Source: Intestinimonas sp052065695
Lineage (GTDB): Bacteria; Bacillota; Clostridia; Oscillospirales; Oscillospiraceae
DNA length: 64,000 nt
Assembly: GCF_052065695.1 (NCBI RefSeq)
Contig: NZ_JBQHTM010000001.1
Location: 1 to 64,000, forward strand
Reading direction: 5' to 3'
Of the stretch, positions 24,057 through 32,763 are shown piece by piece. Within the stretch, counting starts at the first letter, position 1. Each line of letters opens with the position of its first letter. The notes beneath the pieces are model-generated. The model did not search any database, had not been told where the DNA came from, and saw only the letters and a program-made list of their open reading frames with translations. Both the position numbers and the translations under genes were made by a program.

Positions 24057-24947
24057 TTAATCTGCGGTGATGTACTTGTCGATAATGGTCTGCACAGTGC
24101 CGTCGTTGATGAGCTCGTTGAGGGCGTTGTTCAGGGCGTCCAGCAGGACGGTGTTGCCCTCGTCCACGGCCACGCAGTACTGCTCCTCCACCCAGGCGCC
24201 GTCCAGGATGGTGAGGCCGGCGTCGGCGTTGGCAGCCACATACTCCTCAGCGGGAGCCTGGTCAATGATGACGGCGTCGATGGTGCCGTTGATCAGCTCC
24301 TGCACAGCGGTGGCGCCGTTGTCGTAGGCAATGACGTGGTCCTCGCCGTAGCCGCCGTTCTCAGGAGTGTCGGAGGCATAGATGTAGCCGGTGGTGCCGC
24401 GCTGGGTGCCGATCATGTAATCGCCCAGGTTGTCCATGGTCACGTCGGAGCCGTCCTTCACGATGACCACCTGCACGCCGGTGGCGTAGGAGTCGGTGAA
24501 GTCCATGACCTCGTCACGGTCCTCGGAGTAGCTCAGGCCAGCCAGCATCATGTCGGCGGCGTTGTTCTGGACGGCCAGCAGGGCGGAGTCAAACTCCATG
24601 TCGTCGATGACCAGCTCCAGGCCCAGCTTGTCGGCCAGGGCGGAGGCGATCTCAATGTCGATGCCTTCGAAGCCGGTGCCGTTGAAGCCCTCGCCGTCGG
24701 CCACCATCTCATAGGGGGGGAACTGGGCGTTGGTGGACATGATGAGCTTGCCGTCCTCAATCAGAGCGGAGGACAGATCGCCGGCAGCCGCAGTCTCGGC
24801 GGGGGTGGTCTCAGCGGGAGTGGTCTCGGCAGGGGTAGTGGTCTCGGGGGCGGGGGTGGAGCTGGAGCCGCCGGAGCAGGAGGCCAGCAGACTGACGCTC
24901 AGGGCGGCGCCCAGAGCCACACAGAGCAGTTTCTTCATGTTCTTCAT
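24057..24947 (-). CDS. Amino-acid ABC transporter substrate-binding lipoprotein
   Basis: About 296 aa from the ATG at 24947 (an ATG two codons earlier is closer to the GAGGAG site). Lipoprotein signal with lipobox LLASC, Cys24 lipidated, followed by a repetitive Thr/Pro/Ala/Glu linker (TTPAE units). Then a family 3 solute-binding domain with FEGIDIEIASALADKLGLELVIDDMEFDSALLAV and the MLAGLSYSEDRDEVMDFTDSYATG segment. The ligand is probably a polar amino acid; which one is not determinable here. Confidence 0.93.
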   Translation of the reverse strand: MKNMKKLLCVALGAALSVSLLASCSGGSSSTPAPETTTPAETTPAETTPAETAAAGDLSSALIEDGKLIMSTNAQFPPYEMVADGEGFNGTGFEGIDIEIASALADKLGLELVIDDMEFDSALLAVQNNAADMMLAGLSYSEDRDEVMDFTDSYATGVQVVIVKDGSDVTMDNLGDYMIGTQRGTTGYIYASDTPENGGYGEDHVIAYDNGATAVQELINGTIDAVIIDQAPAEEYVAANADAGLTILDGAWVEEQYCVAVDEGNTVLLDALNNALNELINDGTVQTIIDKYITAD

Positions 24948-24962
24948 GTTCATTCTCTCCTC

Positions 24963-24980
24963 TTGACCTGTATAGGTCAT
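24963..24980. promoter_or_regulatory. Inverted repeat between promoter and binding-protein gene
   Basis: TGACCT-4 nt-AGGTCA in the 5' untranslated region directly upstream of the ribosome site. It could be an operator or a small hairpin that affects initiation. No named regulator can be assigned. Confidence 0.4.
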
Positions 24981-24992
24981 TCATTGCGTATG

Positions 24993-25021
24993 ATTATACA
25001 ACAGTTGTCCCGCCAATTCAA
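24993..25021 (-). promoter_or_regulatory. Promoter of the amino-acid ABC operon
   Basis: Minus-strand TTGAAT (25016-25021) and TATAAT (24993-24998), 17-bp spacer. Confidence 0.85.
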
Positions 25022-25115
25022 GAGCGATTTTCGGATTTTTTGCGAATTTATGCAAGATGAATAGAATACCGATGAATAAATGAATAGGCTGGTCAGGTTG
25101 GATAAAAGGGGCGGC

Positions 25116-25150
25116 AAAAAAGGACCGGGCCGCCAGTCGGCGGCCCGGTT
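25116..25150 (-). terminator. oppA terminator
   Basis: ACCGGGCCGCC (25124-25134) pairs with GGCGGCCCGGT (25139-25149); minus-strand tail TCCTTTTTTG. Confidence 0.88.
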
Positions 25151-25167
25151 CCGGTCAGCTGAGAAAC

Positions 25168-26889
25168 TCAGCCCTGGGTGCAGTGGTCGAAGAAGAAGTA
25201 GCCCAGGGGGGTGTAGTACATGCCCTGGATGCCGTCGGCCAGCATGTACTTCTGGGTGTAGAAGTACAGGGGGTTGACGACCCAGTCCTGACCGACCAGC
25301 ATATCCTCAGCCTGGTGCATGAGTTCCATGCGCTGGGCGGGATCGGTGGCGGCCTTGGCCTGCTGGATCAGAGCATCATAGTCGGGGTTGGAGTACTGGG
25401 CATCGTTGTTGCCGCCGCCGGTGAGCCACATATCCAGGAAGGACATGGGATCGTTGTAGTCGGCGATCCAGCCGTTGCGGGCGATGGAGTAGTCGCCGTC
25501 CTTACGGTTCTGCAGGAAGGTGGCCCACTCCTGGTTGTCCAGCTGTACAGTCACGCCCAGCTGGGTCTGCCACATGCTCTGCAGGGCCTCGGCCACGGCC
25601 TTGTGGCTGTCGTCGGTGTTGTAGAGGTAAGTGACAACGGGGAAACCCTCGCCGTTGGGGTAACCGGCCTCAGCCAGCAGCTCACGGGCCTTCTCGCAGT
25701 TGGCCTCGTAGTCGGCGTCGGTGGGAGCGTAGTAGTCGCCGCCCACGGTGCGGAAGTCGTCGCCAGTGGCGCCGGCAGCGTCATAGATACCGGCGGGGAC
25801 GTAGCCGCCAGCCTCGACCTGACCGGTCTGGGTGATCTGCTCCACGATATAGGTGCGGTCAACGGCCAGAGTGAAGGCCTGACGGACGCGAGGATCGTCG
25901 AAGGGGGCCTTCTGGGTCTGGTAGCAGACATAGTAGGTGCCGATGTAGTCCACGATCTTCAGATCGCCGGAGGCCAGCAGGCCGGCCACCTCGTCGGTGG
26001 GCATGCTCTCGATGAAGTCCAGCTCGCCGGAGTTAAAGCCGGACAGCATGGCGTTGGCGTCGTCCATCAGCTTGAAGGTGATCTTGTCGGGACCCAGGGA
26101 GTCAACGCCGTAGTAGTACTCGTTGGGCTCCATGACGATCTCGGAGTTGGTCACACGGCTGGTCAACTTGTAGGCGCCGTTGGAGATGTAGGTGTCGGGG
26201 CTGTAGGTCCACTGGCTGTCGCTCACGATGTCCTCGCGCACGGGGAAGGTGGCGGGGAAGGCGCAGATCTCAGTGAAGTAGGGCAGATCGGAGGTGATGG
26301 TGACCACGAAGGTCTTGTCGTCGGGAGCGGACACGGCCAGCTCGCTGGGCTCCATCTCGCCGTTCATGATGGCGTTGGCGTTGACCACGCAGTCGATCAT
26401 GTAGGAGTAGTCAGCGGCGGTGGCGGGGTCCACCAGGCGCTGCCAGGAGAACACGAAGTCGTTGGCGGTCACGTCCTGACCGTCGGACCACTTGATGCCG
26501 TCGCGGAGGTGGAAGGTGTAGGTGACGGTGCCGTCCTCGTTGGACACCTTGTCGTAGCTCTCGGCCTGGCCGTAGCCCAGCTGGGCGTTGGTGCAGGTGC
26601 CGTCGGAGCCCACAGTCTCAGCGCCGGAATCCTCCCAGCGCATCAGGCCTTCGAACATGTGGTTGATCATGATGGCGCCGTCCACAGTGGAGTTCAGGGC
26701 GGGATCGATGGTCTGGGGCTCGGAAGCGATGTTGAGGGTCAGCTCAAAGGCTTCGCCGGAGGCATCCGTGCTGGGCGCACCGCTCTCAGTGGGAGCGGGG
26801 GTGCTGGTGGTGCCGCCGCCGCAGCCGGCCAGCAGGCCGAACGCGAGGGCTCCGGACAGAAGCAGAGACAGTTGCTTCGTCTTCTTCAT
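25168..26889 (-). CDS. oppA: Oligopeptide ABC transporter substrate-binding lipoprotein OppA
   Basis: 573 aa family 5 extracellular solute-binding protein. Lipoprotein signal MKKTKQLSLLLSGALAFGLL with lipobox AGC (Cys23). Typical features are LNIASEPQTIDPALNST, DGIKWSDGQDVTANDFVFSWQRLVDP and DPRVRQAFTLAVDR. Delivers peptides to the OppBCDF complex encoded upstream. It is the distal gene of the cluster but has its own promoter and a structured leader, which would let it be made in excess. Confidence 0.94.
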   Translation of the reverse strand: MKKTKQLSLLLSGALAFGLLAGCGGGTTSTPAPTESGAPSTDASGEAFELTLNIASEPQTIDPALNSTVDGAIMINHMFEGLMRWEDSGAETVGSDGTCTNAQLGYGQAESYDKVSNEDGTVTYTFHLRDGIKWSDGQDVTANDFVFSWQRLVDPATAADYSYMIDCVVNANAIMNGEMEPSELAVSAPDDKTFVVTITSDLPYFTEICAFPATFPVREDIVSDSQWTYSPDTYISNGAYKLTSRVTNSEIVMEPNEYYYGVDSLGPDKITFKLMDDANAMLSGFNSGELDFIESMPTDEVAGLLASGDLKIVDYIGTYYVCYQTQKAPFDDPRVRQAFTLAVDRTYIVEQITQTGQVEAGGYVPAGIYDAAGATGDDFRTVGGDYYAPTDADYEANCEKARELLAEAGYPNGEGFPVVTYLYNTDDSHKAVAEALQSMWQTQLGVTVQLDNQEWATFLQNRKDGDYSIARNGWIADYNDPMSFLDMWLTGGGNNDAQYSNPDYDALIQQAKAATDPAQRMELMHQAEDMLVGQDWVVNPLYFYTQKYMLADGIQGMYYTPLGYFFFDHCTQG

Positions 26890-26969
26890 GATTGGACCTC
26901 CATCTTTTCATTTTTTGTATCGTTTCGCCCGGTGGCGAGATACACAATACATACCGGGCCATGCCTGCC

Positions 26970-27010
26970 GGCGTCCGCACAGCGGACGCCAAAAGACCAT
27001 GGTCTTTTGG
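26970..27010 (-). promoter_or_regulatory. Tandem hairpins in the oppA leader
   Basis: GGCGTCCGC/GCGGACGCC (26970-26990) abuts a perfect 22-bp palindrome centred on CCATGG (26989-27010; half-site CCAAAAGACCA). Both lie between the oppA promoter and its ribosome site. They may act as an operator or as an mRNA stabiliser/attenuator. Confidence 0.55.
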
Positions 27011-27023
27011 GGGATACAACGCC

Positions 27024-27053
27024 ATTATAACACGTCTGTAACAATTCTGTAAA
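27024..27053 (-). promoter_or_regulatory. oppA promoter
   Basis: Minus-strand TTTACA (27048-27053) and TATAAT (27024-27029) with an 18-bp spacer. Confidence 0.75.
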
Positions 27054-27126
27054 GAAAGAAAACAGTGGGAAGACGCGCTTTGTCTGGTGAAACAGGACAG
27101 GACAATCCGGGAATATGCGCAGCGCC

Positions 27127-28197
27127 TTAGCCCAGCAGATGACACGCAGCCCAGTGGCCGGGGGCGTGTTCTTTGAGCTGGGGGACGGCCTCCTTGCACT
27201 TCTCGGTGGCATAGGGGCAGCGGGTGTGGAACCGGCAGCCGGAGGGGGGATTCATGGGGGAGGGGATGTCGCCCTGGAGCACGATGCGCTGACGGGTGCG
27301 GCTCACCTCGGGGTCGGGCACCGGCACGGCGGACAGCAGGGTTTTGGTGTAGGGGTGGATGGGGTGGCGGTTGAGTTCATAGCTCTCGGCCAGCTCCACC
27401 AGGGTGCCCAGGTACATGACGCCGATGCGGTTGGAGATGTGGCGCACCACAGAGAGGTCATGGGCGATGAACAGATAGGTGAGGCCCAGATCCTTCTGCA
27501 TATCCTCCAGCATGTTGACCACCTGGGACTGGATGGACACGTCCAGGGCGGAGATGGGCTCATCGCAGACGATGAACTCGGGCTTCACGGCCAGGGCGCG
27601 GGCAATGCCCACACGCTGCTGCTGACCGCCGGAGAACTCGTGGGGATAGCGGTTGGCGTGCTCGGTGTTCAGACCCACCATGCTGAGGAGCTCTTTGATA
27701 CGCTCGGTACGCTCGGCCTTGCTGGCGCACAGCTTGTGGATGTCCAGGGCCTCGCCGATGATCTCGCCCACCGTCATACGGGGGTCCAGAGAGGCGGAGG
27801 GGTCCTGGAAGATGATCTGCATCTTCCGCCGGTAGGGGAGCATGTCCACGGCCTTCTCACGGGGGACCGCCTTCTTCACCAGCACGGAGCGCTGATGCTC
27901 GGTGCCATCCTTCTCCTTGACGGAGATCGTCTGGCGCTCAAAGGGGTACTCGTGCTCGTAGATGGGCACGCCGTCGTAGATGATGGAGCCGGAGGTGGGC
28001 TCATGGAGCCGCAGGATGGTGCGGCCCAGGGTGGTCTTGCCACAGCCGGACTCGCCCACCAGGCCCAGGGTCTCGCCCCGCTTGATGAAGAGGGAGACGT
28101 CCTCCACGGCCTGGACGCCGGGGCCCTTCATGCCCTTGACAGGAAAGTACTTGGTCAGGTGGTCCACCTGTACCAGGATGTCCCGGTTCTCAGCCAT
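27127..28197 (-). CDS. oppF: Oligopeptide ABC transporter ATPase OppF
   Basis: 356 aa. Walker A GESGCGKTT, signature SGGQQQR, Walker B FIVCDEPISALD, and the oligopeptide-family C-terminal extension with HPYTKTLLSAVPVPDP and CRFHTRCPYA...C, which binds an Fe-S cluster or zinc in homologues. An insertion of about 45 residues follows the A-loop region (ERQTISVKEKDGTEHQ...). Overlaps oppD by 8 bp. Confidence 0.94.
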   Translation of the reverse strand: MAENRDILVQVDHLTKYFPVKGMKGPGVQAVEDVSLFIKRGETLGLVGESGCGKTTLGRTILRLHEPTSGSIIYDGVPIYEHEYPFERQTISVKEKDGTEHQRSVLVKKAVPREKAVDMLPYRRKMQIIFQDPSASLDPRMTVGEIIGEALDIHKLCASKAERTERIKELLSMVGLNTEHANRYPHEFSGGQQQRVGIARALAVKPEFIVCDEPISALDVSIQSQVVNMLEDMQKDLGLTYLFIAHDLSVVRHISNRIGVMYLGTLVELAESYELNRHPIHPYTKTLLSAVPVPDPEVSRTRQRIVLQGDIPSPMNPPSGCRFHTRCPYATEKCKEAVPQLKEHAPGHWAACHLLG

Positions 28198-29239
28198 TGT
28201 CGCCCACCTCCTTGTTCTCAGTCTTGCCGGCTTTTTCCTTTTCGATCTGATCCTGCACCCGCAGCCAGCAGGCAGCGCGGTGGTTGTCGCCCAGTTCCAC
28301 GTAGGGGGGCATCTTTTGCAGGCAGATCTTCATGGCGTGCTCACACCGGGGGGCGAAGGGGCAGCCCTCGGGGGGATTGAGCATGTCCACGGGAGAGCCC
28401 TCAATAGGGATGAGGCGCTCATAGCTCTCGGCGTCCACACGGGGCATGGAGCGCAGCAGACCCATGGTGTAGGGGTGGCCGGGCTTGTAGAAGATGTCGT
28501 CCACGGGGCCCTGCTCCACCATCTTGCCGGCGTACATGACGGAGACCTTGTCGCAGATCTCGGCCACCACGCCCAGGTTGTGGGTGATGAAGATGATGCC
28601 CATGTGGGTCTTTTTCTGCAGGTCCTTCATGAGCTCCAGGATCTGGGCCTGGATGGTCACATCCAGGGCGGTGGTGGGCTCATCGGCGATGAGCAGCTGG
28701 GGGTGGCAGATGAGGCCCATGGCGATCATGACGCGCTGACGCATGCCGCCGGAGAGCTCGTGGGGGTACTGCTTCATCCGCTTTTCCACGTTGTTGATGC
28801 CCACCAGCTCCAGCATCTCCATGGCCCGCTTGGCGGCCTCCTCTTTGGAGACGTGCTTGTCGTGGGCCTTCAGGGCCTCGATGAGCTGATTGCCGATGGT
28901 GTAGACGGGGTTGAGGCAGGTCATGGGGTTCTGGAAGATCATGGCTACCTTAGAGCCACGCAGAGCCACCATTTCGTCTTTGGTTTTGGCCAGCACGTCC
29001 TCACCCTCCAGGGTGATGGAGCCGCCGATGACCTTGCCGGGGGACTGGAGGAGGCCGATGATGGAGTAGGCCTCCACGCTCTTGCCGGAGCCGGATTCGC
29101 CCACGATACCCATGACCTCGTCGTAGTTGAGGTCATAGCTGATACCGCCCACGGCCTTTACCTCGCCGGCGGGGGTGAAAAAGGAGACGTGGAGATCCTT
29201 TACTTCCAGCAGCTTGCCGGTCTTCTGATTGTTTTCCAT
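28190..29239 (-). CDS. oppD: Oligopeptide ABC transporter ATPase OppD
   Basis: 349 aa. Walker A GESGSGKS, LSGGMRQR signature, Walker B LLIADEPTTALD, and a C-terminal GCPFAPRCEHAMKIC cysteine motif. Pairs with OppF on the cytoplasmic side of the OppBC channel. Sixteen bp downstream of oppC. Confidence 0.95.
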   Translation of the reverse strand: MENNQKTGKLLEVKDLHVSFFTPAGEVKAVGGISYDLNYDEVMGIVGESGSGKSVEAYSIIGLLQSPGKVIGGSITLEGEDVLAKTKDEMVALRGSKVAMIFQNPMTCLNPVYTIGNQLIEALKAHDKHVSKEEAAKRAMEMLELVGINNVEKRMKQYPHELSGGMRQRVMIAMGLICHPQLLIADEPTTALDVTIQAQILELMKDLQKKTHMGIIFITHNLGVVAEICDKVSVMYAGKMVEQGPVDDIFYKPGHPYTMGLLRSMPRVDAESYERLIPIEGSPVDMLNPPEGCPFAPRCEHAMKICLQKMPPYVELGDNHRAACWLRVQDQIEKEKAGKTENKEVGDNG

Positions 29240-29255
29240 TGAGTCTCCTCCTCTC

Positions 29256-30599
29256 TTATTTCTTCAGCCGGGGATCCAGAGCGTCCCGGAGACCGTCACC
29301 AAAGAGGTTCAGGCACAGGATCATGAGGCTCAGGATGGCGGCGGGGATAAACAGGCGGTAGGGATAGGTGCTCAGGCCGCCCAGGGCGTCGGAGCACATG
29401 GATCCCAGACTGGTCATAGGGGCGGTAACACCCATACCCAGGAAGGAGAGGAAGGACTCGGTAAAGATAGCCGAGGGGATCTGCAGGAAGGTAGTGGTCA
29501 CGATCTGGCCAATGCAGTTGGGGAGCAGGTGGCGCTTGATGATGCGCCCGCCGGAGGCGCCCAGGGCCCGGGCGGCGGTGACGTACTCCTGCTGCTTGAG
29601 CTGGAGGATCTGGCCGCGGATGAGACGGGACATGGTCACCCAATAAAGGAGACCGAAGGTGATGAAGATGGAGATGAGGTTGGCGCCCAGCAGGGTCACC
29701 ATCTGCTGTAAAAAGCCATCGCCGGAGTTCTGGAACTCCTCAAAGATGGGCTTCAGGGTGGAGCCCAGCAGCAGGATGACGAGGACCTCGGGGATGGTGT
29801 AGATGATCTCTACGATGCGCTGCATGACGGCGTCCACCTTGCCACCGCAGTAGCCGGAGATGGAGCCGTAGAGGGCGCCGATCACCAGCACAATGATGGC
29901 GCAGCAGATGCCGACGATCATGGAAACACGGGCACCGATCATGGTACGCACCATGATGTCACGGCCCTGGTTGTCGCAGCCGAAGACGTGGGGGAAGACG
30001 GACTCGCCGGCGGCCATGCGCTCCAGCTCGGCCTGGGTGTAGCCGAAGGGCTTGACTTTGATGCCCAGGGCCTTGGCGGCGTCCTTCTCGGTGACGTTCT
30101 CCTCGCCCTTGCCCTGGTTGGCCTTAGCAGTGGCGCGGATCTTGGCGGCCTCTACGGGAGAGAGGGTCTCACCACGGGCCTCGGCCTCGGCCTCGGCCTG
30201 GGCCACCGCCTCATCGGGAGAGAGGTTGGCGGTGCCGGTGTGCTCCTCGATATAGGCGCTGATGGCGGCCTGGTCCTCCAGGGAATAATGCCAGGGGTGG
30301 ATGTTATTGGCGCCGGAAATGACCTGGTCGTAGGTGTAGGGGACGAACAGGGGCCCCACAAAGGCGAAGAGGCCGATGAGGATGACGATGACCATGGCCA
30401 CCATGGCCACCCTGTTACGGCGCAGGCGGCGCCAGGCGTCTTTCCAGTAGGAGACGCTCTCCCGGTCCTGGATAAAACTCTCCTTCTCGGTGCTGCTGGC
30501 CGGCTCAAAGGCGTCCTGGGGCAGGTTGTTCCAGTCCAGGATGTCGTCCACGTCGGGACGGAGGGAGCCGAAGGGCTGCTTTTTCTTCTTTTCTGCCAT
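29256..30599 (-). CDS. oppC: Oligopeptide ABC transporter permease OppC with a long external loop
   Basis: 447 aa, well above the usual 300. A cytoplasmic N-tail of about 60 residues is followed by helix 1 (about 66-86). An extra segment of roughly 95 residues (104-200), rich in Ala, Glu and Lys (DEAVAQAEAEAEARGETLSPVEAAKIRATAKAN is its core), comes before the family motif FGCDNQGRD. The remaining helices and EAA loop (ARALGASGGRIIKRHLLPN) are normal. The insertion lies where OppC has its first extracytoplasmic loop, so it may contact OppA or the wall; that is inference. Confidence 0.93.
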   Translation of the reverse strand: MAEKKKKQPFGSLRPDVDDILDWNNLPQDAFEPASSTEKESFIQDRESVSYWKDAWRRLRRNRVAMVAMVIVILIGLFAFVGPLFVPYTYDQVISGANNIHPWHYSLEDQAAISAYIEEHTGTANLSPDEAVAQAEAEAEARGETLSPVEAAKIRATAKANQGKGEENVTEKDAAKALGIKVKPFGYTQAELERMAAGESVFPHVFGCDNQGRDIMVRTMIGARVSMIVGICCAIIVLVIGALYGSISGYCGGKVDAVMQRIVEIIYTIPEVLVILLLGSTLKPIFEEFQNSGDGFLQQMVTLLGANLISIFITFGLLYWVTMSRLIRGQILQLKQQEYVTAARALGASGGRIIKRHLLPNCIGQIVTTTFLQIPSAIFTESFLSFLGMGVTAPMTSLGSMCSDALGGLSTYPYRLFIPAAILSLMILCLNLFGDGLRDALDPRLKK

Positions 30600-30602
30600 G
30601 GA

Positions 30603-31544
30603 TCAGTTCCCTCCCTTTGCAAGATTGATGCGGGGATCCACCAGCTTGTAAAGGAGGTCCACGATCAGGTTCATCACGATGATAAAGGCGGCCAGGAAGA
30701 TGGTGGTGCCCATGATAAGGGGGTAGTCACGGTTCTGGATGGAGGAGATAAAGTAGCGGCCCAGGCCGGGGATGGAGAAGACCTTCTCCACCACGAAGCC
30801 GCCGCACAGGGTAAAGGCGATCTGGGGGCCAAGATAGGTGATGACCGGGATAAGGGCGTTGCGCAGGGCGTGCTTGAAGATGATCTTCTTGTTCTTCAGG
30901 CCCTTGGCCCGGGCGGTCTTGATATACTCCTGGTTGATGGCGTCCAGCATGGCGGTCCGGGTCTGGCGGGACAGGTAGCACATGGGGTAGAAGCCCAGGG
31001 CCAGACAGGGCAACACATAGCTCTTTGCCGTGCCGTCGAACATGGTGGGGAAGAGCTTGAGCCCCTCAATGCCGCCGGTCAGGATGTGGAGCAGTATGGT
31101 GGCGATGACGAAACCGGGCATGGAAATACCCAGCGTACAGATCACCCGCAGCAGGCTGTCCACCCAGGTGCCGCGCTTGTAGGCCGCCAGACACCCCAAT
31201 GGGACGCCTACCAATATGGCCCACGAGATGGCGATGGCGCCAATGCCCGCCGAGATGGGGAACATGGTGGTGATGATGTCCAGCACCGGCCGGTCCTTCT
31301 GCATTTTGATGGAGGTGCCGAAGTCCAGATGGGCCAGGTTCTCCAGGTACTTGCCAAGCTGTACGATCACCGGCTGATCCAGGCCGTACTTTGCATTCAG
31401 GGCATCGATGGTGGCCTGAGTCGGGGTCTTCTCAGACAGCCAGGGATTGCCCGGAACGGCATTCATCAGGAAAAAAGTGAGGCAGATCACGATAAACAGC
31501 GTGATCACGGCCATCAGCACTCTTTTCAAAATGTATTTTGCCAT
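30603..31544 (-). CDS. oppB: Oligopeptide ABC transporter permease OppB
   Basis: 313 aa from the ATG at 31544, beginning MAKYILKRVLMAVITLFIVICLTFFLMNAVPGNP, the standard OppB first helix. EAA loop is YIKTARAKGLKNKKIIFKHALRNALIPV. First gene of the oppBCDF transcription unit, 3 bp before oppC. Confidence 0.94.
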   Translation of the reverse strand: MAKYILKRVLMAVITLFIVICLTFFLMNAVPGNPWLSEKTPTQATIDALNAKYGLDQPVIVQLGKYLENLAHLDFGTSIKMQKDRPVLDIITTMFPISAGIGAIAISWAILVGVPLGCLAAYKRGTWVDSLLRVICTLGISMPGFVIATILLHILTGGIEGLKLFPTMFDGTAKSYVLPCLALGFYPMCYLSRQTRTAMLDAINQEYIKTARAKGLKNKKIIFKHALRNALIPVITYLGPQIAFTLCGGFVVEKVFSIPGLGRYFISSIQNRDYPLIMGTTIFLAAFIIVMNLIVDLLYKLVDPRINLAKGGN

Positions 31545-31623
31545 TTCTTCACTTCCCACTTTTCTGTATTCTGTATATTTTTTATTTCACAATGAGGAAA
31601 ATACCCCATGCGCAGTTCTATAT

Positions 31624-31652
31624 ATTCTATACCATAAACTTTTGTCCGTCAA
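31624..31652 (-). promoter_or_regulatory. Promoter of the opp operon
   Basis: Minus-strand TTGACG (31647-31652) and TAGAAT (31624-31629), 17-bp spacer. The rest of 31560-31800 is AT-rich and holds no gene I can support. Confidence 0.75.
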
Positions 31653-31800
31653 GGGAAATACGCCTTCAAATTGATGGAATCTTTTTGGAATCCTGCAAAT
31701 GTGCTCCAGAGGAGAACAAAAACGCTATGTTTTGTACTTCGATTTTTCCTTTTCTGTAGCGATTTAAAAAAGTAATGCAGTAAAGCGTGAATAAAGATGC

Positions 31801-31836
31801 AAAATGCCGGCGGTCGGGTAAAACCCGGCCGCCGGC
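31801..31836 (-). terminator. Terminator of the DUF2156-GNAT operon
   Basis: GCCGGCGGTCGGGT/ACCCGGCCGCCGGC stem (one G-U pair), followed on the minus strand by ATTTTGC. Confidence 0.82.
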
Positions 31837-31851
31837 AGAGGCGGAAAAAGG

Positions 31852-32727
31852 TCAGTCAAAGCCCAGGCCCATGTAGCCCCGGCGGTATTCCCGCCAGGCC
31901 TTGGCCAGCTCAGGGCGATACCACTTGATCATGGCGAAGGACTGGAGATAGCTGCCGGTGAGGCCGTCCCAGAATGGGGGGGTGCGCAGGTGGTAGCGGC
32001 GGGCAGGCATCCGGGAGGCCAGGAGGGCGGCGCCGCCGGCCTGGGCGGAGGGGGGAAGGAGGAGCTCCTTGACCAGCACCGTGTCCTCATCCAGATACTC
32101 GGCGGCGGCCAGGCCCTCCTTGCCGGAGACAGTGAGATGGAAGAGGTCGCCGTGCTCCATGCGGGAGAGGCCCTGCTGGTAGGCGATCAGGGCGTCTCGG
32201 TAGGTGACCCGCAGACTGCCGTCCAGGAGCTGCTCCCGGAGGGCGTTGTACTGGGCGGGGGTGACGGAGGCAATGGCGTCCCCTTGGGCGGGCTGGGCCA
32301 CCATCTCCCGGAGCAGCTCCACCTTCCGGGTGGAGAAGGTGGGTTCAAAGCCGGTGGTGGCGAAGTATTTGTAGAGGGAGGGCTCGGCGGGCACGATGGT
32401 GACGCAGTCCTTCCCGGACTCCTGGAGGTAGTAGTCCACGTAGTTGAGGATGAACCGGCCGAAGCCCTTTTTCCGGGCGTCGGGGTGGGTGGCCAGGGCG
32501 TAGATGTAGGCCGAAGAGAGGGCCTCCCCCTGGGGGAGGGTCACCGTCACCGGGAAGAGGGCCACCATGGTCCACACCACGCCGTCCTCCAGCAGGAGGA
32601 GCACCTGGCTCTCCTCGCCGTGGGCGTAGAAGTAGTCGATGTAGGCGTCGTCATCGCCGAAGGCCAGCTTCCAGAGCTCCTTCTGGCGAGGGATCTCCTC
32701 CGGACGGGCGGGACGGATCTCGATCAT
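31852..32727 (-). CDS. GNAT-family N-acetyltransferase
   Basis: 291 aa. The N-terminal GNAT domain (about 1-140) has IYALATHPDARKKGFGRFIL, the acetyl-CoA pyrophosphate loop (Q/RxxGxG/A form), and CVTIVPAEPSLYKYFATTGFEPTF. The C-terminal half is longer than in simple GNATs and suggests an Eis-like second lobe. The acceptor is unknown. Co-transcribed with the DUF2156 gene, 36 bp upstream; DUF2156 proteins also have a GNAT-like fold. Confidence 0.85.
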   Translation of the reverse strand: MIEIRPARPEEIPRQKELWKLAFGDDDAYIDYFYAHGEESQVLLLLEDGVVWTMVALFPVTVTLPQGEALSSAYIYALATHPDARKKGFGRFILNYVDYYLQESGKDCVTIVPAEPSLYKYFATTGFEPTFSTRKVELLREMVAQPAQGDAIASVTPAQYNALREQLLDGSLRVTYRDALIAYQQGLSRMEHGDLFHLTVSGKEGLAAAEYLDEDTVLVKELLLPPSAQAGGAALLASRMPARRYHLRTPPFWDGLTGSYLQSFAMIKWYRPELAKAWREYRRGYMGLGFD

Positions 32728-32763
32728 GGGATATTCGCTCCTTTCTGACGGTATCCGGCTGGC

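Noticed and set aside
24780..24860. Short tandem repeat in the binding-protein gene
   Set aside because: Only a Thr/Pro/Ala/Glu linker after a lipoprotein signal, common in this family.
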